17,555 nt of DNA from Flavobacteriales bacterium UBA2798 (GTDB taxonomy: Bacteria; Bacteroidota; Bacteroidia; Flavobacteriales_D; UBA2798). Below the pieces are notes generated by a model, which searched no databases, had not been told where the DNA came from, and worked only from the letters and a program-made list of their open reading frames with translations. The DNA is taken from NCBI GenBank assembly GCA_002351955.1, contig DEHO01000034.1, positions 52,034-69,588 of the forward strand, read 5' to 3'. Below are positions 1 to 7,519 of the stretch, in pieces. Each line of letters starts with the position of its first letter. The first letter of the stretch is position 1. The position numbers and the translations under genes are program-made.

Positions 1-159
1 TTCATCGTCCGGATGAGCAGCAATATACAGCACCGACCCAACAGTTTTTAATTTTTGAAGATCGCTGTAAAGGTGTGCCGATGTTTTCGGTAATGATTGT
101 CCTGCTGCGGAAATTGAACCGATGCAAAAAAGACTGAGAAATAGAAAAATGGTTTTCAC
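1..159 (-). CDS. Secreted PIG-L/LmbE-family deacetylase, N-terminal fragment
   Basis: Only the first 53 codons are inside the window; the gene runs off the left edge in frame. The translation has a hydrophobic signal peptide (about residues 3-20, ending near SAAGQ), then a short linker, then the strand YIAAHPDDE (45-53). AHPDDE is the zinc-binding signature of the PIG-L/LmbE family, which hydrolyses N-acetyl groups from GlcNAc-type sugars and related substrates. The start is GTG at 159: the same frame has a TGA four codons upstream and no ATG between. It lies 40 bases after the UXS stop on the same strand, so cotranscription is likely. Secreted Bacteroidota members are often long multidomain proteins, but the rest is not visible. 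Family assignment is firm; the substrate is unknown. Confidence 0.85.
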   Translation of the reverse strand, partial: MKTIFLFLSLFCIGSISAAGQSLPKTSAHLYSDLQKLKTVGSVLYIAAHPDDE

Positions 160-199
160 GTTCTGTTTTCAATATTGAACAGCCGTAAGTAAGAGGTGT

Positions 200-1168
200 T
201 CAGTCGAAACGATGTTCTTTTTTGAACAATTCTTCTTTTGGCAGTGATTTGAAGTATTCGTAGGTTATTCGCAGACCTTCTGCACGCTTTACTTTGGGTT
301 CCCAGCCTAGTATGGATTTAGCTTTTGTAATATCGGGCTGACGTTGTTTGGGGTCGTCTTTGGGTAAAGGAAGTGAAATCAACTTTTGATTAGCACCGGT
401 AAGCTTCAGGATCTCTTCGCCAAATTCGCGAATCGTTATTTCGTCAGGATTTCCAATGTTCATGGGTTGAACGTAATCGCTAAGCAATAAACGGTAAATG
501 CCCTCCACCAGATCATCGACGTAACAAAATGATCGGGTTTGCGATCCGTCACCAAACATGGTGAGGTCTTCTCCTCTAAGAGCTTGCCCAATAAAAGCAG
601 GAAGAACCCGGCCATCATTCAATCGCATACGTGGTCCGTAAGTATTGAAGATGCGGATGATTCGGGTTTCAACATTGTGGTAGGTGTGGTAGGCCATTGT
701 CATTGCTTCCATGAAGCGTTTTGCTTCATCATAAACACCTCTGGGACCAACCGGATTAACATTTCCCCAATATTCTTCGGTTTGAGGGTGAATCAGCGGA
801 TCGCCGTATACTTCGGAGGTAGAAGCAACCAGAATGCGCGCTTTTTTGGCTTTAGCAAGTCCAAGAAGATTATGCGTGCCCAAAGAGGAAACCTTTAAGG
901 TTTGTATAGGGATTTTGAGGTAATCGATAGGTGATGCGGGAGAGGCAAAGTGCAAAATATAATCCAATTCACCCGGAACATGCACAAATCTGGAGACATC
1001 ATGATGGTAAAATTCGAACTGCTCAAGCTTGAACAAATGCTCAATATTGCGAAGATCGCCGGTAATGAGATTGTCCATACCGATAACATGGTAACCTTCC
1101 TTGATAAAACGGTCGCACAAATGTGATCCAAGAAATCCGGCCGCTCCGGTAATAAGAACTCTTTTCAT
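200..1168 (-). CDS. UDP-glucuronate decarboxylase (UDP-xylose synthase, UXS), extended SDR family
   Basis: A 322-residue cytosolic NAD-dependent enzyme expected to convert UDP-glucuronate to UDP-xylose and CO2. Visible motifs are the Rossmann GAAGFLG (8-14), acidic D32 after strand 2, the S/T-E-Y-K set (T117, S118, E119, then Y146 and K150 in YDEAK), and the UXS-type strings VYGDP, YWGNVNPVGPR, NTYGPRMRLNDGRV and RSFCYVDD. Length fits bacterial UXS. Start chosen at 1168 (MKRVLITG), because the open frame further upstream would overlap the divergent DUF3592 gene and has no SDR character. The substrate UDP-glucuronate is the product of the UDP-glucose dehydrogenase at 14099-15409, which lies 13 kb away on the same strand. 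A related SDR (epimerase or dehydratase) is the main alternative, but the YWGNVNP and NDGRV strings favour UXS. Confidence 0.85.
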   Translation of the reverse strand: MKRVLITGAAGFLGSHLCDRFIKEGYHVIGMDNLITGDLRNIEHLFKLEQFEFYHHDVSRFVHVPGELDYILHFASPASPIDYLKIPIQTLKVSSLGTHNLLGLAKAKKARILVASTSEVYGDPLIHPQTEEYWGNVNPVGPRGVYDEAKRFMEAMTMAYHTYHNVETRIIRIFNTYGPRMRLNDGRVLPAFIGQALRGEDLTMFGDGSQTRSFCYVDDLVEGIYRLLLSDYVQPMNIGNPDEITIREFGEEILKLTGANQKLISLPLPKDDPKQRQPDITKAKSILGWEPKVKRAEGLRITYEYFKSLPKEELFKKEHRFD

Positions 1169-1181
1169 GTTGAAATGATGA

Positions 1182-1207
1182 TTGTGCGCTAAAAATAAAT
1201 AAGTTTG
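1182..1207 (+). promoter_or_regulatory. Candidate Bacteroidota promoter for the block A operon
   Basis: TAAGTTTG at 1200-1207 matches the Bacteroidota -7 consensus TAnnTTTG exactly. A TTG at 1182-1184 could be the -33 element, but the 15-base spacer is shorter than usual. Transcription would begin near 1212, leaving a leader of roughly 15 bases before the ATG at 1227. It lies in the 58-base divergent gap between UXS and the DUF3592-like gene. Confidence 0.4.
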
Positions 1208-1226
1208 TTCAATTCCCTTGAATAAA

Positions 1227-1793
1227 ATGAATCGAATCCTACAGTTGCTTATTGCCTCGCTTTGTCTGGTACTGGCTTTTAGCTGGTTGGTTAAGCCGGG
1301 ATATAGCCTGCTCATGGGATACAACAACCGAGCGGCTTCATGGGATATTCGCAAAGGAGCATTTCTTAAAACCGATGCAATTCCTGACAGTGTGCTGGTA
1401 ACCCGGAACGAAATGAATCCTGGCTTCAATGCAGATGAACCAACCTATTACATGGATTATGAGCTTTATTATTCGTTTTATACCAGGGATAGTGTTTTGG
1501 CATCGGGAAAAGATAATTTTTACAATTCTTCGAATGAACCATTGCCATTGTTGGATAAACTCTCCGACTGGCAAAATGTAAAAGTGTATTACGATACATT
1601 GAATCCGACTGAGAATTATTCAGAGGAAACATTTTTGCTTTTCACAACAAAAGAGAATCAGTCCACACAGCGATCATTCCGAATTGCCTTGCTGGTTGCA
1701 GGATTGATTATTTCTCTTTTGTGTTTAATCTGGATTATCCGATTGATCCGAATACTCTCCAAAGAACCCGGCAATTCATCATCTAATTCTTAA
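1227..1793 (+). CDS. DUF3592-like two-helix membrane protein
   Basis: A 188-residue protein with one hydrophobic helix at each end (about residues 4-22 and 151-177) and a polar central domain that should face the periplasm. The central domain ends in VKVYYDTLNP (118-127), resembling the V-x-YxPxNP-type motif of DUF3592 proteins. Function is unknown. ATG at 1227 is preferred over an in-frame TTG at 1218 that adds three residues. The stop is only two bases before the symporter start, so it is the first gene of the sugar operon. No enzymatic residues are recognisable. Membrane topology is clear; the family call is moderate. Confidence 0.65.
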   Translation: MNRILQLLIASLCLVLAFSWLVKPGYSLLMGYNNRAASWDIRKGAFLKTDAIPDSVLVTRNEMNPGFNADEPTYYMDYELYYSFYTRDSVLASGKDNFYNSSNEPLPLLDKLSDWQNVKVYYDTLNPTENYSEETFLLFTTKENQSTQRSFRIALLVAGLIISLLCLIWIIRLIRILSKEPGNSSSNS

Positions 1794-1795
1794 AA

Positions 1796-3175
1796 ATGAA
1801 CAGGTCTTTTCTTACACTGATTTCTGTGTTTTTTTTCTGGGGCTTTGTTGCTGCCTCCAATGATATACTTATTCCGGTATTCAAGGATGAATTGGATCTT
1901 GAACAATGGCAATCGCAATTGATTTCATTTGCGTTTTATATTTCCTACACGGTAGGATCTGTGCTCTATCAGTTGTATGCAGTGTTGTTTGGACGGGATC
2001 TGCTAAGCAGAATTGGGTATAAGAACGGTATTGCTCTCGGATTAGTTATTTCTGCTTCCGGAACCTTATTGTTTATTCCTGCAGCCAATACTGCAAGTTA
2101 TCCTTTAATGCTGAGTGGATTGTTTATTGTAGGACTTGGTTTTTCATTGCAGCAAACAGCAGCAAATCCACTTGCAATTCGATTAGGTGACCCCGCTAAA
2201 AGTTCGCAGCGACTTAGTCTTGCAGGTGGGATAAATAATGTAGGAACCACCATTGGCCCGGTGCTTTTGGGACTCGCAATCTTTGGAAATGTTTCAACGG
2301 GAAATACTATTGCAAACATTGAAAGCATAAAAATCCCTTATCTTATATTGGGGGCTGCTTTCCTATTGGTGGCGCTTGCAATTAAATATTCGAAGATTCC
2401 GGATCAATTGGAGGATTCACTTGAAGTCGACACGAATGAACAAACCAATAATCATCGTTCTCCGCTAAGCTATCCGCAATTGTGGTTGGGAATGATAGCT
2501 ATTTTTGTGTATGTTGGTGTTGAAGTGTCTACTGCAAGTAATTTACCGGAGTATCTAAAATCTGAAAGTGGAATCGATACAAACGCAACTGCGCCGTATA
2601 TTTCTCTCTTCTGGGCAAGTTTGATGATAGGACGATGGACCTCGGCTGCGGGTGTTTTTAATGTTCAGGGAGGATTGAAAACGGCTCTTGGCTTTCTAAT
2701 GCCCTACCTTGCCTTTGGTTTGTTTATTCTTGTTAATGTTTTGGTAAGTAATGATGTCTCATCATTTTATTATTATCCGTTTGTTATCCTTGTAATGATT
2801 GCAGGTGATTTGTTAAGTAAAGGCAATCCTTCCAAACAGTTATTTATTTTCTCAGTGCTCGGAATTCTGGCTTTGGTGGTTGGAATGATGACGAGCGGTT
2901 TGGTAAGTATTTATGCATTCATCAGTGTGGGTTTGTTTTGCTCAACGTTGTGGCCTTGTATTTTTACTCTTGCAATTACCGGCTTAGGTGGGGCAACAAA
3001 TCGTGGTTCAGGCTTTCTGATCATGATGATCATGGGGGGAGGGCTTATTTCGTTGCTACAAGGATGGCTTGCAAATGAAAACCTGTTTGGGATTCGACTA
3101 AGTTACCTCACAGGTGTATTCTGCTTCATTTTCCTTGCCTGGTATGCCTATCGGTTCAGGAACCTGGTTGCTTAA
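1796..3175 (+). CDS. FucP/NagP-family sugar:H+ symporter (MFS)
   Basis: A 459-residue inner-membrane protein with about twelve hydrophobic segments. Segment 1 carries WGF..SNDILIPVF, matching the FucP string LNDILLPQF; D23 aligns by eye with the FucP proton-coupling Asp46. Segment 4 has LQQTAANPLA, where FucP has LETAANP, so the FucP residue Glu135 is Gln120 here. The C-terminal half has GSGFLIMMIMGGG, also typical of FucP. The family imports fucose, glucose/galactose, mannose or GlcNAc by proton symport. With a hexosaminidase, mannosidases and a sugar kinase around it, GlcNAc or mannose is the likeliest cargo; this is inference from context. It starts two bases after the DUF3592 stop and is followed by a 70-base gap before the kinase. 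Confidence 0.85.
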   Translation: MNRSFLTLISVFFFWGFVAASNDILIPVFKDELDLEQWQSQLISFAFYISYTVGSVLYQLYAVLFGRDLLSRIGYKNGIALGLVISASGTLLFIPAANTASYPLMLSGLFIVGLGFSLQQTAANPLAIRLGDPAKSSQRLSLAGGINNVGTTIGPVLLGLAIFGNVSTGNTIANIESIKIPYLILGAAFLLVALAIKYSKIPDQLEDSLEVDTNEQTNNHRSPLSYPQLWLGMIAIFVYVGVEVSTASNLPEYLKSESGIDTNATAPYISLFWASLMIGRWTSAAGVFNVQGGLKTALGFLMPYLAFGLFILVNVLVSNDVSSFYYYPFVILVMIAGDLLSKGNPSKQLFIFSVLGILALVVGMMTSGLVSIYAFISVGLFCSTLWPCIFTLAITGLGGATNRGSGFLIMMIMGGGLISLLQGWLANENLFGIRLSYLTGVFCFIFLAWYAYRFRNLVA

Positions 3176-3245
3176 TCTGTTGCGAAATAGCAATCACGAT
3201 AAAGAATTTAATTATCTTTAGGATAATCAATTCTAAATCGTTTTA

Positions 3246-4205
3246 ATGAAAATTGCCGCAGGTATTGATATTGGGGGGACAAGCACCAAATTTGGTTTGG
3301 TTGATTTTCAGGGAAGAATTATTGATCGTGGTGAGATTTCTACCGCAAAGTATCCTGCGCCGGAGGAACTTGTTGCTAAGGTTTGCGATGCGATTCGTGA
3401 ATTGCTCAAAAGGAATAATTTTAAAAATGAAATGCTGGGTGGCTTTGGAATAGGCTCGCCGAATGGAAATTATTTTACAGGGCGTGTTGAATTTGCTCCC
3501 AATATGAATTGGAAAGGTGTTGTTCCTCTTGCCGATCTTTTTCAAAAGCAATTTGATGTTAAGGCAATTGTTACCAATGACGCGAATGCAGCTGCCATTG
3601 GAGAAATGCTGTTTGGTGCAGCAAAAGGAATGAATGATTTTTTATTTATTACGCTGGGTACCGGACTTGGAAGCGGAATTGTTGCTAACGGAGAAATGAT
3701 CTATGGGCATGATGGATTTGCCGGTGAAATAGGTCATGTTATTATGGATGTCAATGGTAGAGTCTGCGGATGCGGACGGAAAGGGTGTCTGGAGACCTAT
3801 TGTTCTGCAACAGGAATCCTGAAAACGTACATTGAATTAAAATTGGCAGGCATGCGAAACGAATCGGATGCTCAATTATTCAGTAAAGAGACCATCGACG
3901 GAAAATATATTTTTCAGCGTGCAGAAGAGGGGGAGGCTGAAGCTCTCGAGGCTTTCAATAAAACAGGAAAAATACTTGGACTTGCTTTAGCAAATTGTGT
4001 GGCATTTACATCTCCTCAGGCAATTTTCCTTTTTGGGGGATTGGCACAAGCAGGTGAATTGATTTTTGAACCTACCCGAAAGAATTTTGAAGCTAATCTG
4101 TTGAATATATACAAAGGAAAAATCTCAATTCTTCCTTCCGGATTGAATGAAAGTGATGCTGCAATTTTAGGTGCAGCTTCATTGGTGTTTAAATACAATT
4201 CATGA
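3246..4205 (+). CDS. ROK-family sugar kinase
   Basis: A 319-residue cytosolic kinase expected to phosphorylate a hexose or N-acetylhexosamine with ATP. The phosphate-binding loop is IDIGGTSTKFG (7-17). The catalytic base is D112 in TNDANAAA. A second phosphate motif, LGTGLGSGI, is at 137-145. The ROK zinc site is EIGH (E161, H164) with CGCGRKGCLE (C174, C176, C181, E183). There is no N-terminal helix-turn-helix, so it is an enzyme rather than a NagC/XylR-type repressor. Its stop overlaps the GH20 start (ATGA at 4202-4205), implying translational coupling. Context suggests GlcNAc or mannose kinase; glucokinase cannot be excluded from sequence alone. Confidence 0.9.
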   Translation: MKIAAGIDIGGTSTKFGLVDFQGRIIDRGEISTAKYPAPEELVAKVCDAIRELLKRNNFKNEMLGGFGIGSPNGNYFTGRVEFAPNMNWKGVVPLADLFQKQFDVKAIVTNDANAAAIGEMLFGAAKGMNDFLFITLGTGLGSGIVANGEMIYGHDGFAGEIGHVIMDVNGRVCGCGRKGCLETYCSATGILKTYIELKLAGMRNESDAQLFSKETIDGKYIFQRAEEGEAEALEAFNKTGKILGLALANCVAFTSPQAIFLFGGLAQAGELIFEPTRKNFEANLLNIYKGKISILPSGLNESDAAILGAASLVFKYNS

Positions 4206-6505
4206 TGCTACGTGGTTTTTGTTTTTTTCTCCTGTATACTATTTTAGCGAATTGCACAAAGGCTGCTTTTGACCGGCCCGCGATTATACCTGAGCCAACA
4301 CTGGCAATCGCCTATAGTTCTCAGCCTTCCGTTCGTATTATTCCATTAACACCAATCGTTGTAAAAAATAGAAAGTTTCTAACCTATGCCTACCGCCTGC
4401 AATCCTTTCTTTCAGTTTGGTTGAATTGGAAACCAGATGTTGTTGTTGAGAAAAAAAAGATAAAAGGAGTAATGATTCTTTTGGAGCCATCTTTAAAAGA
4501 TTCGACAGGTAACTATCAAATTTCATCCGATCAAAAGGGGGTTGTCTTAAAATTTAACCGTAGTAGTTTTTCCTACGCATTTGCCAGTTTTACGCAACTA
4601 TTAATGCAATACCGCTCAGGTAATCTGGTTGATTTTCCCACCGCTCTTGTAGTGGATCAGCCACGGTTTTCCTGGAGAGGAATGCACCTGGATGTTTCAC
4701 GGCACTTTTTCCCTGTTTCTTTCATTAAGCGATACATCGATATTCTTTCTCTGTATAAAATGAATGTTTTTCACTGGCACCTCACCGACGATCAGGGCTG
4801 GAGAATTGAAATAAAAAAATATCCACGACTCACTTCCATCGGCGGATGGAGAAACGGTTCCATGCTTGGACATTACAATGAACAGCGTTTTGATACTGTT
4901 CAGTATGGTGGATTTTATTCACAGGATGAAATCCGTGAAGTGGTTGCTTATGCAGAGCAACGGGGAATTACTGTTGTTCCTGAAATTGAAATGCCCGGAC
5001 ATGCTATGGCTGCTCTTGCGGCATATCCCGAGTATTCCTGCAATCGCGGAAAATTTGAGGTTGGAAAAACCTGGGGTGTGTATGATGATGTGTTTTGCAC
5101 CAGGGATTCTGTTTTTGGTTTCCTCGAAGAGGTGTTGTCTGAAGTGATCACACTTTTTCCTTCCCGGTATATTCATATCGGCGGTGATGAGGTTCCGAAA
5201 ACAAGATGGAAAGCCTGCAGTCATTGTCAGCAACGGATGAAGGATGAAAAACTCAAAGACGAACACGAATTGCAGAGTTATTTTATCCGAAGAATTGAAA
5301 GGTTTGTAAATGCAAAAGGGCGACAGATCATCGGCTGGGATGAAATTCTTGAAGGTGGTCTTGCACCCAATGCAGCAGTGATGAGCTGGAGAGGTGAAGA
5401 AGGGGGAATTGCTGCTGCTAATGAGAATCACTATGCCGTTATGACACCCGGTTCGCATTGTTATTTCGACCACTACCAGTCCTTTCCTGCCGGTGAACCC
5501 ATAGCGATTGGTGGATTAACAACTGTTCAGAAAGTGTATTCATACGAACCCATTCCCTCTCAGTTGAAAGAATCAAAACATAAATTTATTTTGGGTGCGC
5601 AGGGAAATGTCTGGACCGAATATATCAATACCCCTGCTGATGTGGAATACATGGTTCTTCCACGAATGCTGGCCTTGTCAGAAGTGCTTTGGTCGAGTCG
5701 GGAAAACCGAAATCTTGCGGCATTTTTGGTAAAGATTCAGGTTCATTTTTCCTGGTTCAAAAATTCGGGAATTAATTTTTCTGAGTCGGTTTATAAAACA
5801 ACACTTCGAGTGCATCCGGCTCCAAATGGAATATTGGGTGAGGTTTTAGGTGAAACTTCATTAGGTAAATTGAGTTATTCTATGATTTCCATGTATCCTG
5901 TTTCAGGAATGAATACGGTTTCAGATACATCAATTTATTATACAAAACCATTTTCGATAACGAAAGACTCTCGTATTCAAACATGGTTGGCTTTGTTTTC
6001 AGGTGAGAAGAAGTTGATTTCTGAACAAAAGGTTTTTGTCCACAAAGCAAGTTCGATAAATGTAACCATGCAGCCTCAACCATCAAAACATTACAAAGGC
6101 TTTGGAAGTTTTACACTTGTCGACGGAATTTTCGCTCAGCTTCCAAGGATAAATGATCAATGGCTGGCATGGTCGGGTGAGGATGTTGTTCTTACCATTG
6201 ACCTCGGCGGCGAAGAAACCATAGAAGAAGTTACCCTTGGTACATTGGAGGATCATACCAACTGGATTTGGTTGCCGGAAAAAATAGAACTGGAAGTTTC
6301 TGATCGAGGTGAACAGTTTAAAAAATTAGGGGAGTATCCCGGTAAGATGGAATTAAAGGGCAAACGCGAATTCCATATTCGTTTTCCGGTTGTCAATACG
6401 CGCTATATCCGATTGAACATCAAAAATCCCGGAAAGATTCCAGGAGGTTTCCCGGGAGAAGGGAAGGACTGCTGGATGTTTTTTGATGAAATCATGGTGC
6501 GGTAA
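4202..6505 (+). CDS. GH20 beta-N-acetylhexosaminidase with C-terminal discoidin-like module
   Basis: A 767-residue exported enzyme that removes terminal beta-linked GlcNAc/GalNAc by substrate-assisted catalysis. Order: a hydrophobic leader with a possible lipobox (LANC, C18; Asn at -1 is unusual); a GH20b-type N-terminal domain (about 25-150); the GH20 barrel (about 155-505) with WRGMHLDVSRHF (158-169), HWHLTDDQGW (191-200), EIEMPGH (261-267), the catalytic pair D329-E330 in HIGGDE, W396 and WTE (471-473); a small linker domain (about 560-615); and an F5/8 type C-like domain (about 633-767). ATG codons at 4202 and 4205 are both possible; the first overlaps the kinase stop. In N-glycan breakdown it would cleave the GlcNAc-beta-1,4-GlcNAc bond after the mannose is gone. 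Confidence 0.92.
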   Translation: MMLRGFCFFLLYTILANCTKAAFDRPAIIPEPTLAIAYSSQPSVRIIPLTPIVVKNRKFLTYAYRLQSFLSVWLNWKPDVVVEKKKIKGVMILLEPSLKDSTGNYQISSDQKGVVLKFNRSSFSYAFASFTQLLMQYRSGNLVDFPTALVVDQPRFSWRGMHLDVSRHFFPVSFIKRYIDILSLYKMNVFHWHLTDDQGWRIEIKKYPRLTSIGGWRNGSMLGHYNEQRFDTVQYGGFYSQDEIREVVAYAEQRGITVVPEIEMPGHAMAALAAYPEYSCNRGKFEVGKTWGVYDDVFCTRDSVFGFLEEVLSEVITLFPSRYIHIGGDEVPKTRWKACSHCQQRMKDEKLKDEHELQSYFIRRIERFVNAKGRQIIGWDEILEGGLAPNAAVMSWRGEEGGIAAANENHYAVMTPGSHCYFDHYQSFPAGEPIAIGGLTTVQKVYSYEPIPSQLKESKHKFILGAQGNVWTEYINTPADVEYMVLPRMLALSEVLWSSRENRNLAAFLVKIQVHFSWFKNSGINFSESVYKTTLRVHPAPNGILGEVLGETSLGKLSYSMISMYPVSGMNTVSDTSIYYTKPFSITKDSRIQTWLALFSGEKKLISEQKVFVHKASSINVTMQPQPSKHYKGFGSFTLVDGIFAQLPRINDQWLAWSGEDVVLTIDLGGEETIEEVTLGTLEDHTNWIWLPEKIELEVSDRGEQFKKLGEYPGKMELKGKREFHIRFPVVNTRYIRLNIKNPGKIPGGFPGEGKDCWMFFDEIMVR

Positions 6506-6529
6506 TTCTGAATTGATTTATTTTTCCTC

Positions 6530-7513
6530 ATGAGCGACAGAAGAAAATTTTTGAAAAACTCAGCGATCGGATTGACCGGTCTTGCTGCAGGTTCAGTTGC
6601 CTTGGAGGAATTGATTCATTCATCAGGAAAAAAGAATCCGAAAAAATTTCCTTTGGTTCTTTCCACCTGGAATTTTGGATTGAAAGCGAATGAAGAAGCC
6701 TGGAAAATTTTGTCGGCAGGCGGACGGGCAATTGATGCGGTTGAGCAGGGTGTACGATTGGTAGAAGCTGATCCTGATGAACGCTCCGTTGGTTATGGCG
6801 GGCGACCCGACCGTGATGGCCGTGTTACATTGGATGCCTGTATTATGGATGAGAACATGAACATTGGTTCTGTCGCTTGTTTGGAACACATCAAACATCC
6901 AATTTCAGTTGCACGTGCGGTAATGGAAAAAACCCCACATGTAATGCTGGTTGGTGATGGTGCATTGCAGTTTGCATTGGAAAAAGGTTTTCAGAAAGAA
7001 AATTTACTTACCGAAGCTTCCGAAAAGGAATGGAAGGAATGGCTCAAAACCGCAAAATATCAGCCAGTAGTTAATATCGAGAATCATGATACCATTGGCA
7101 TGGTTGCAATGGATACAAGCGGAAATCTTTCAGGCGCCTGCACAACTTCGGGAATGGCGTTTAAAATGCATGGCAGAGTTGGCGATTCTCCGATTATTGG
7201 TGCAGGTTTGTATGTCGACAATGAAGTAGGTGCTGTTACCGCTACAGGGCATGGGGAAGAAGTAATTCGTATTGCAGGTTGCCATTTGGTGGTTGAACTC
7301 ATGCGACAGGGAATGTCGCCGGAAAAAGCTTGCAAGACTGCTGTTGAACGCGTTTGCCGGAAGCAAAAACACCGCATCAATGAAGTGCAGGTGGGTTTCA
7401 TTGCCATCAGTTCAAAGGGAGAATATGGGGCCTATTGCATCCATCCCGGATTTAATTATGCTGTTCGTACAAATGAAAGAAACAGCTTGATCGAATCAAA
7501 AAGCATTCTATAA
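6530..7513 (+). CDS. Glycosylasparaginase (N4-(beta-N-acetylglucosaminyl)-L-asparaginase), Tat-exported Ntn hydrolase
   Basis: A 327-residue precursor. Family members hydrolyse the amide joining GlcNAc to asparagine, the last bond of an N-glycan. The N-terminus, DRRKFLK followed by a hydrophobic stretch (4-27), is a Tat signal. The autocleavage site is NHDT (185-188): cleavage before T188 gives alpha and beta chains and exposes T188 as nucleophile. Further family residues are R216 and D219 in GRVGDS and T239-G240 in TATGHGEE. It resembles the classic Elizabethkingia (Flavobacterium) meningoseptica enzyme and human AGA. It starts 24 bases after GH20 and ends block A, and its stop is 6 bases from the convergent beta-mannosidase stop. 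Isoaspartyl peptidase/asparaginase is the related alternative, but TATGHGEE and the neighbours favour glycosylasparaginase. Confidence 0.92.
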   Translation: MSDRRKFLKNSAIGLTGLAAGSVALEELIHSSGKKNPKKFPLVLSTWNFGLKANEEAWKILSAGGRAIDAVEQGVRLVEADPDERSVGYGGRPDRDGRVTLDACIMDENMNIGSVACLEHIKHPISVARAVMEKTPHVMLVGDGALQFALEKGFQKENLLTEASEKEWKEWLKTAKYQPVVNIENHDTIGMVAMDTSGNLSGACTTSGMAFKMHGRVGDSPIIGAGLYVDNEVGAVTATGHGEEVIRIAGCHLVVELMRQGMSPEKACKTAVERVCRKQKHRINEVQVGFIAISSKGEYGAYCIHPGFNYAVRTNERNSLIESKSIL

Positions 7514-7519
7514 TAAAGT

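Noticed and set aside
1169..1429. Upstream 87-codon extension of the UXS reading frame
   Set aside because: It overlaps the divergent DUF3592-like gene, has no domain character, and the SDR motif begins right at the ATG at 1168.
3211..3227. Inverted repeat ATTATC-N5-GATAAT upstream of the ROK kinase, overlapping a TATCTTTA box
   Set aside because: Six-base AT-rich arms arise easily by chance. The -7-like box has one mismatch and no TTG at a suitable distance, so neither an operator nor an internal promoter is well supported.
4919..5473. Long open frame on the opposite strand of GH20 (184 codons)
   Set aside because: It is wholly antisense to the GH20 catalytic domain and shows no recognisable family or start context.
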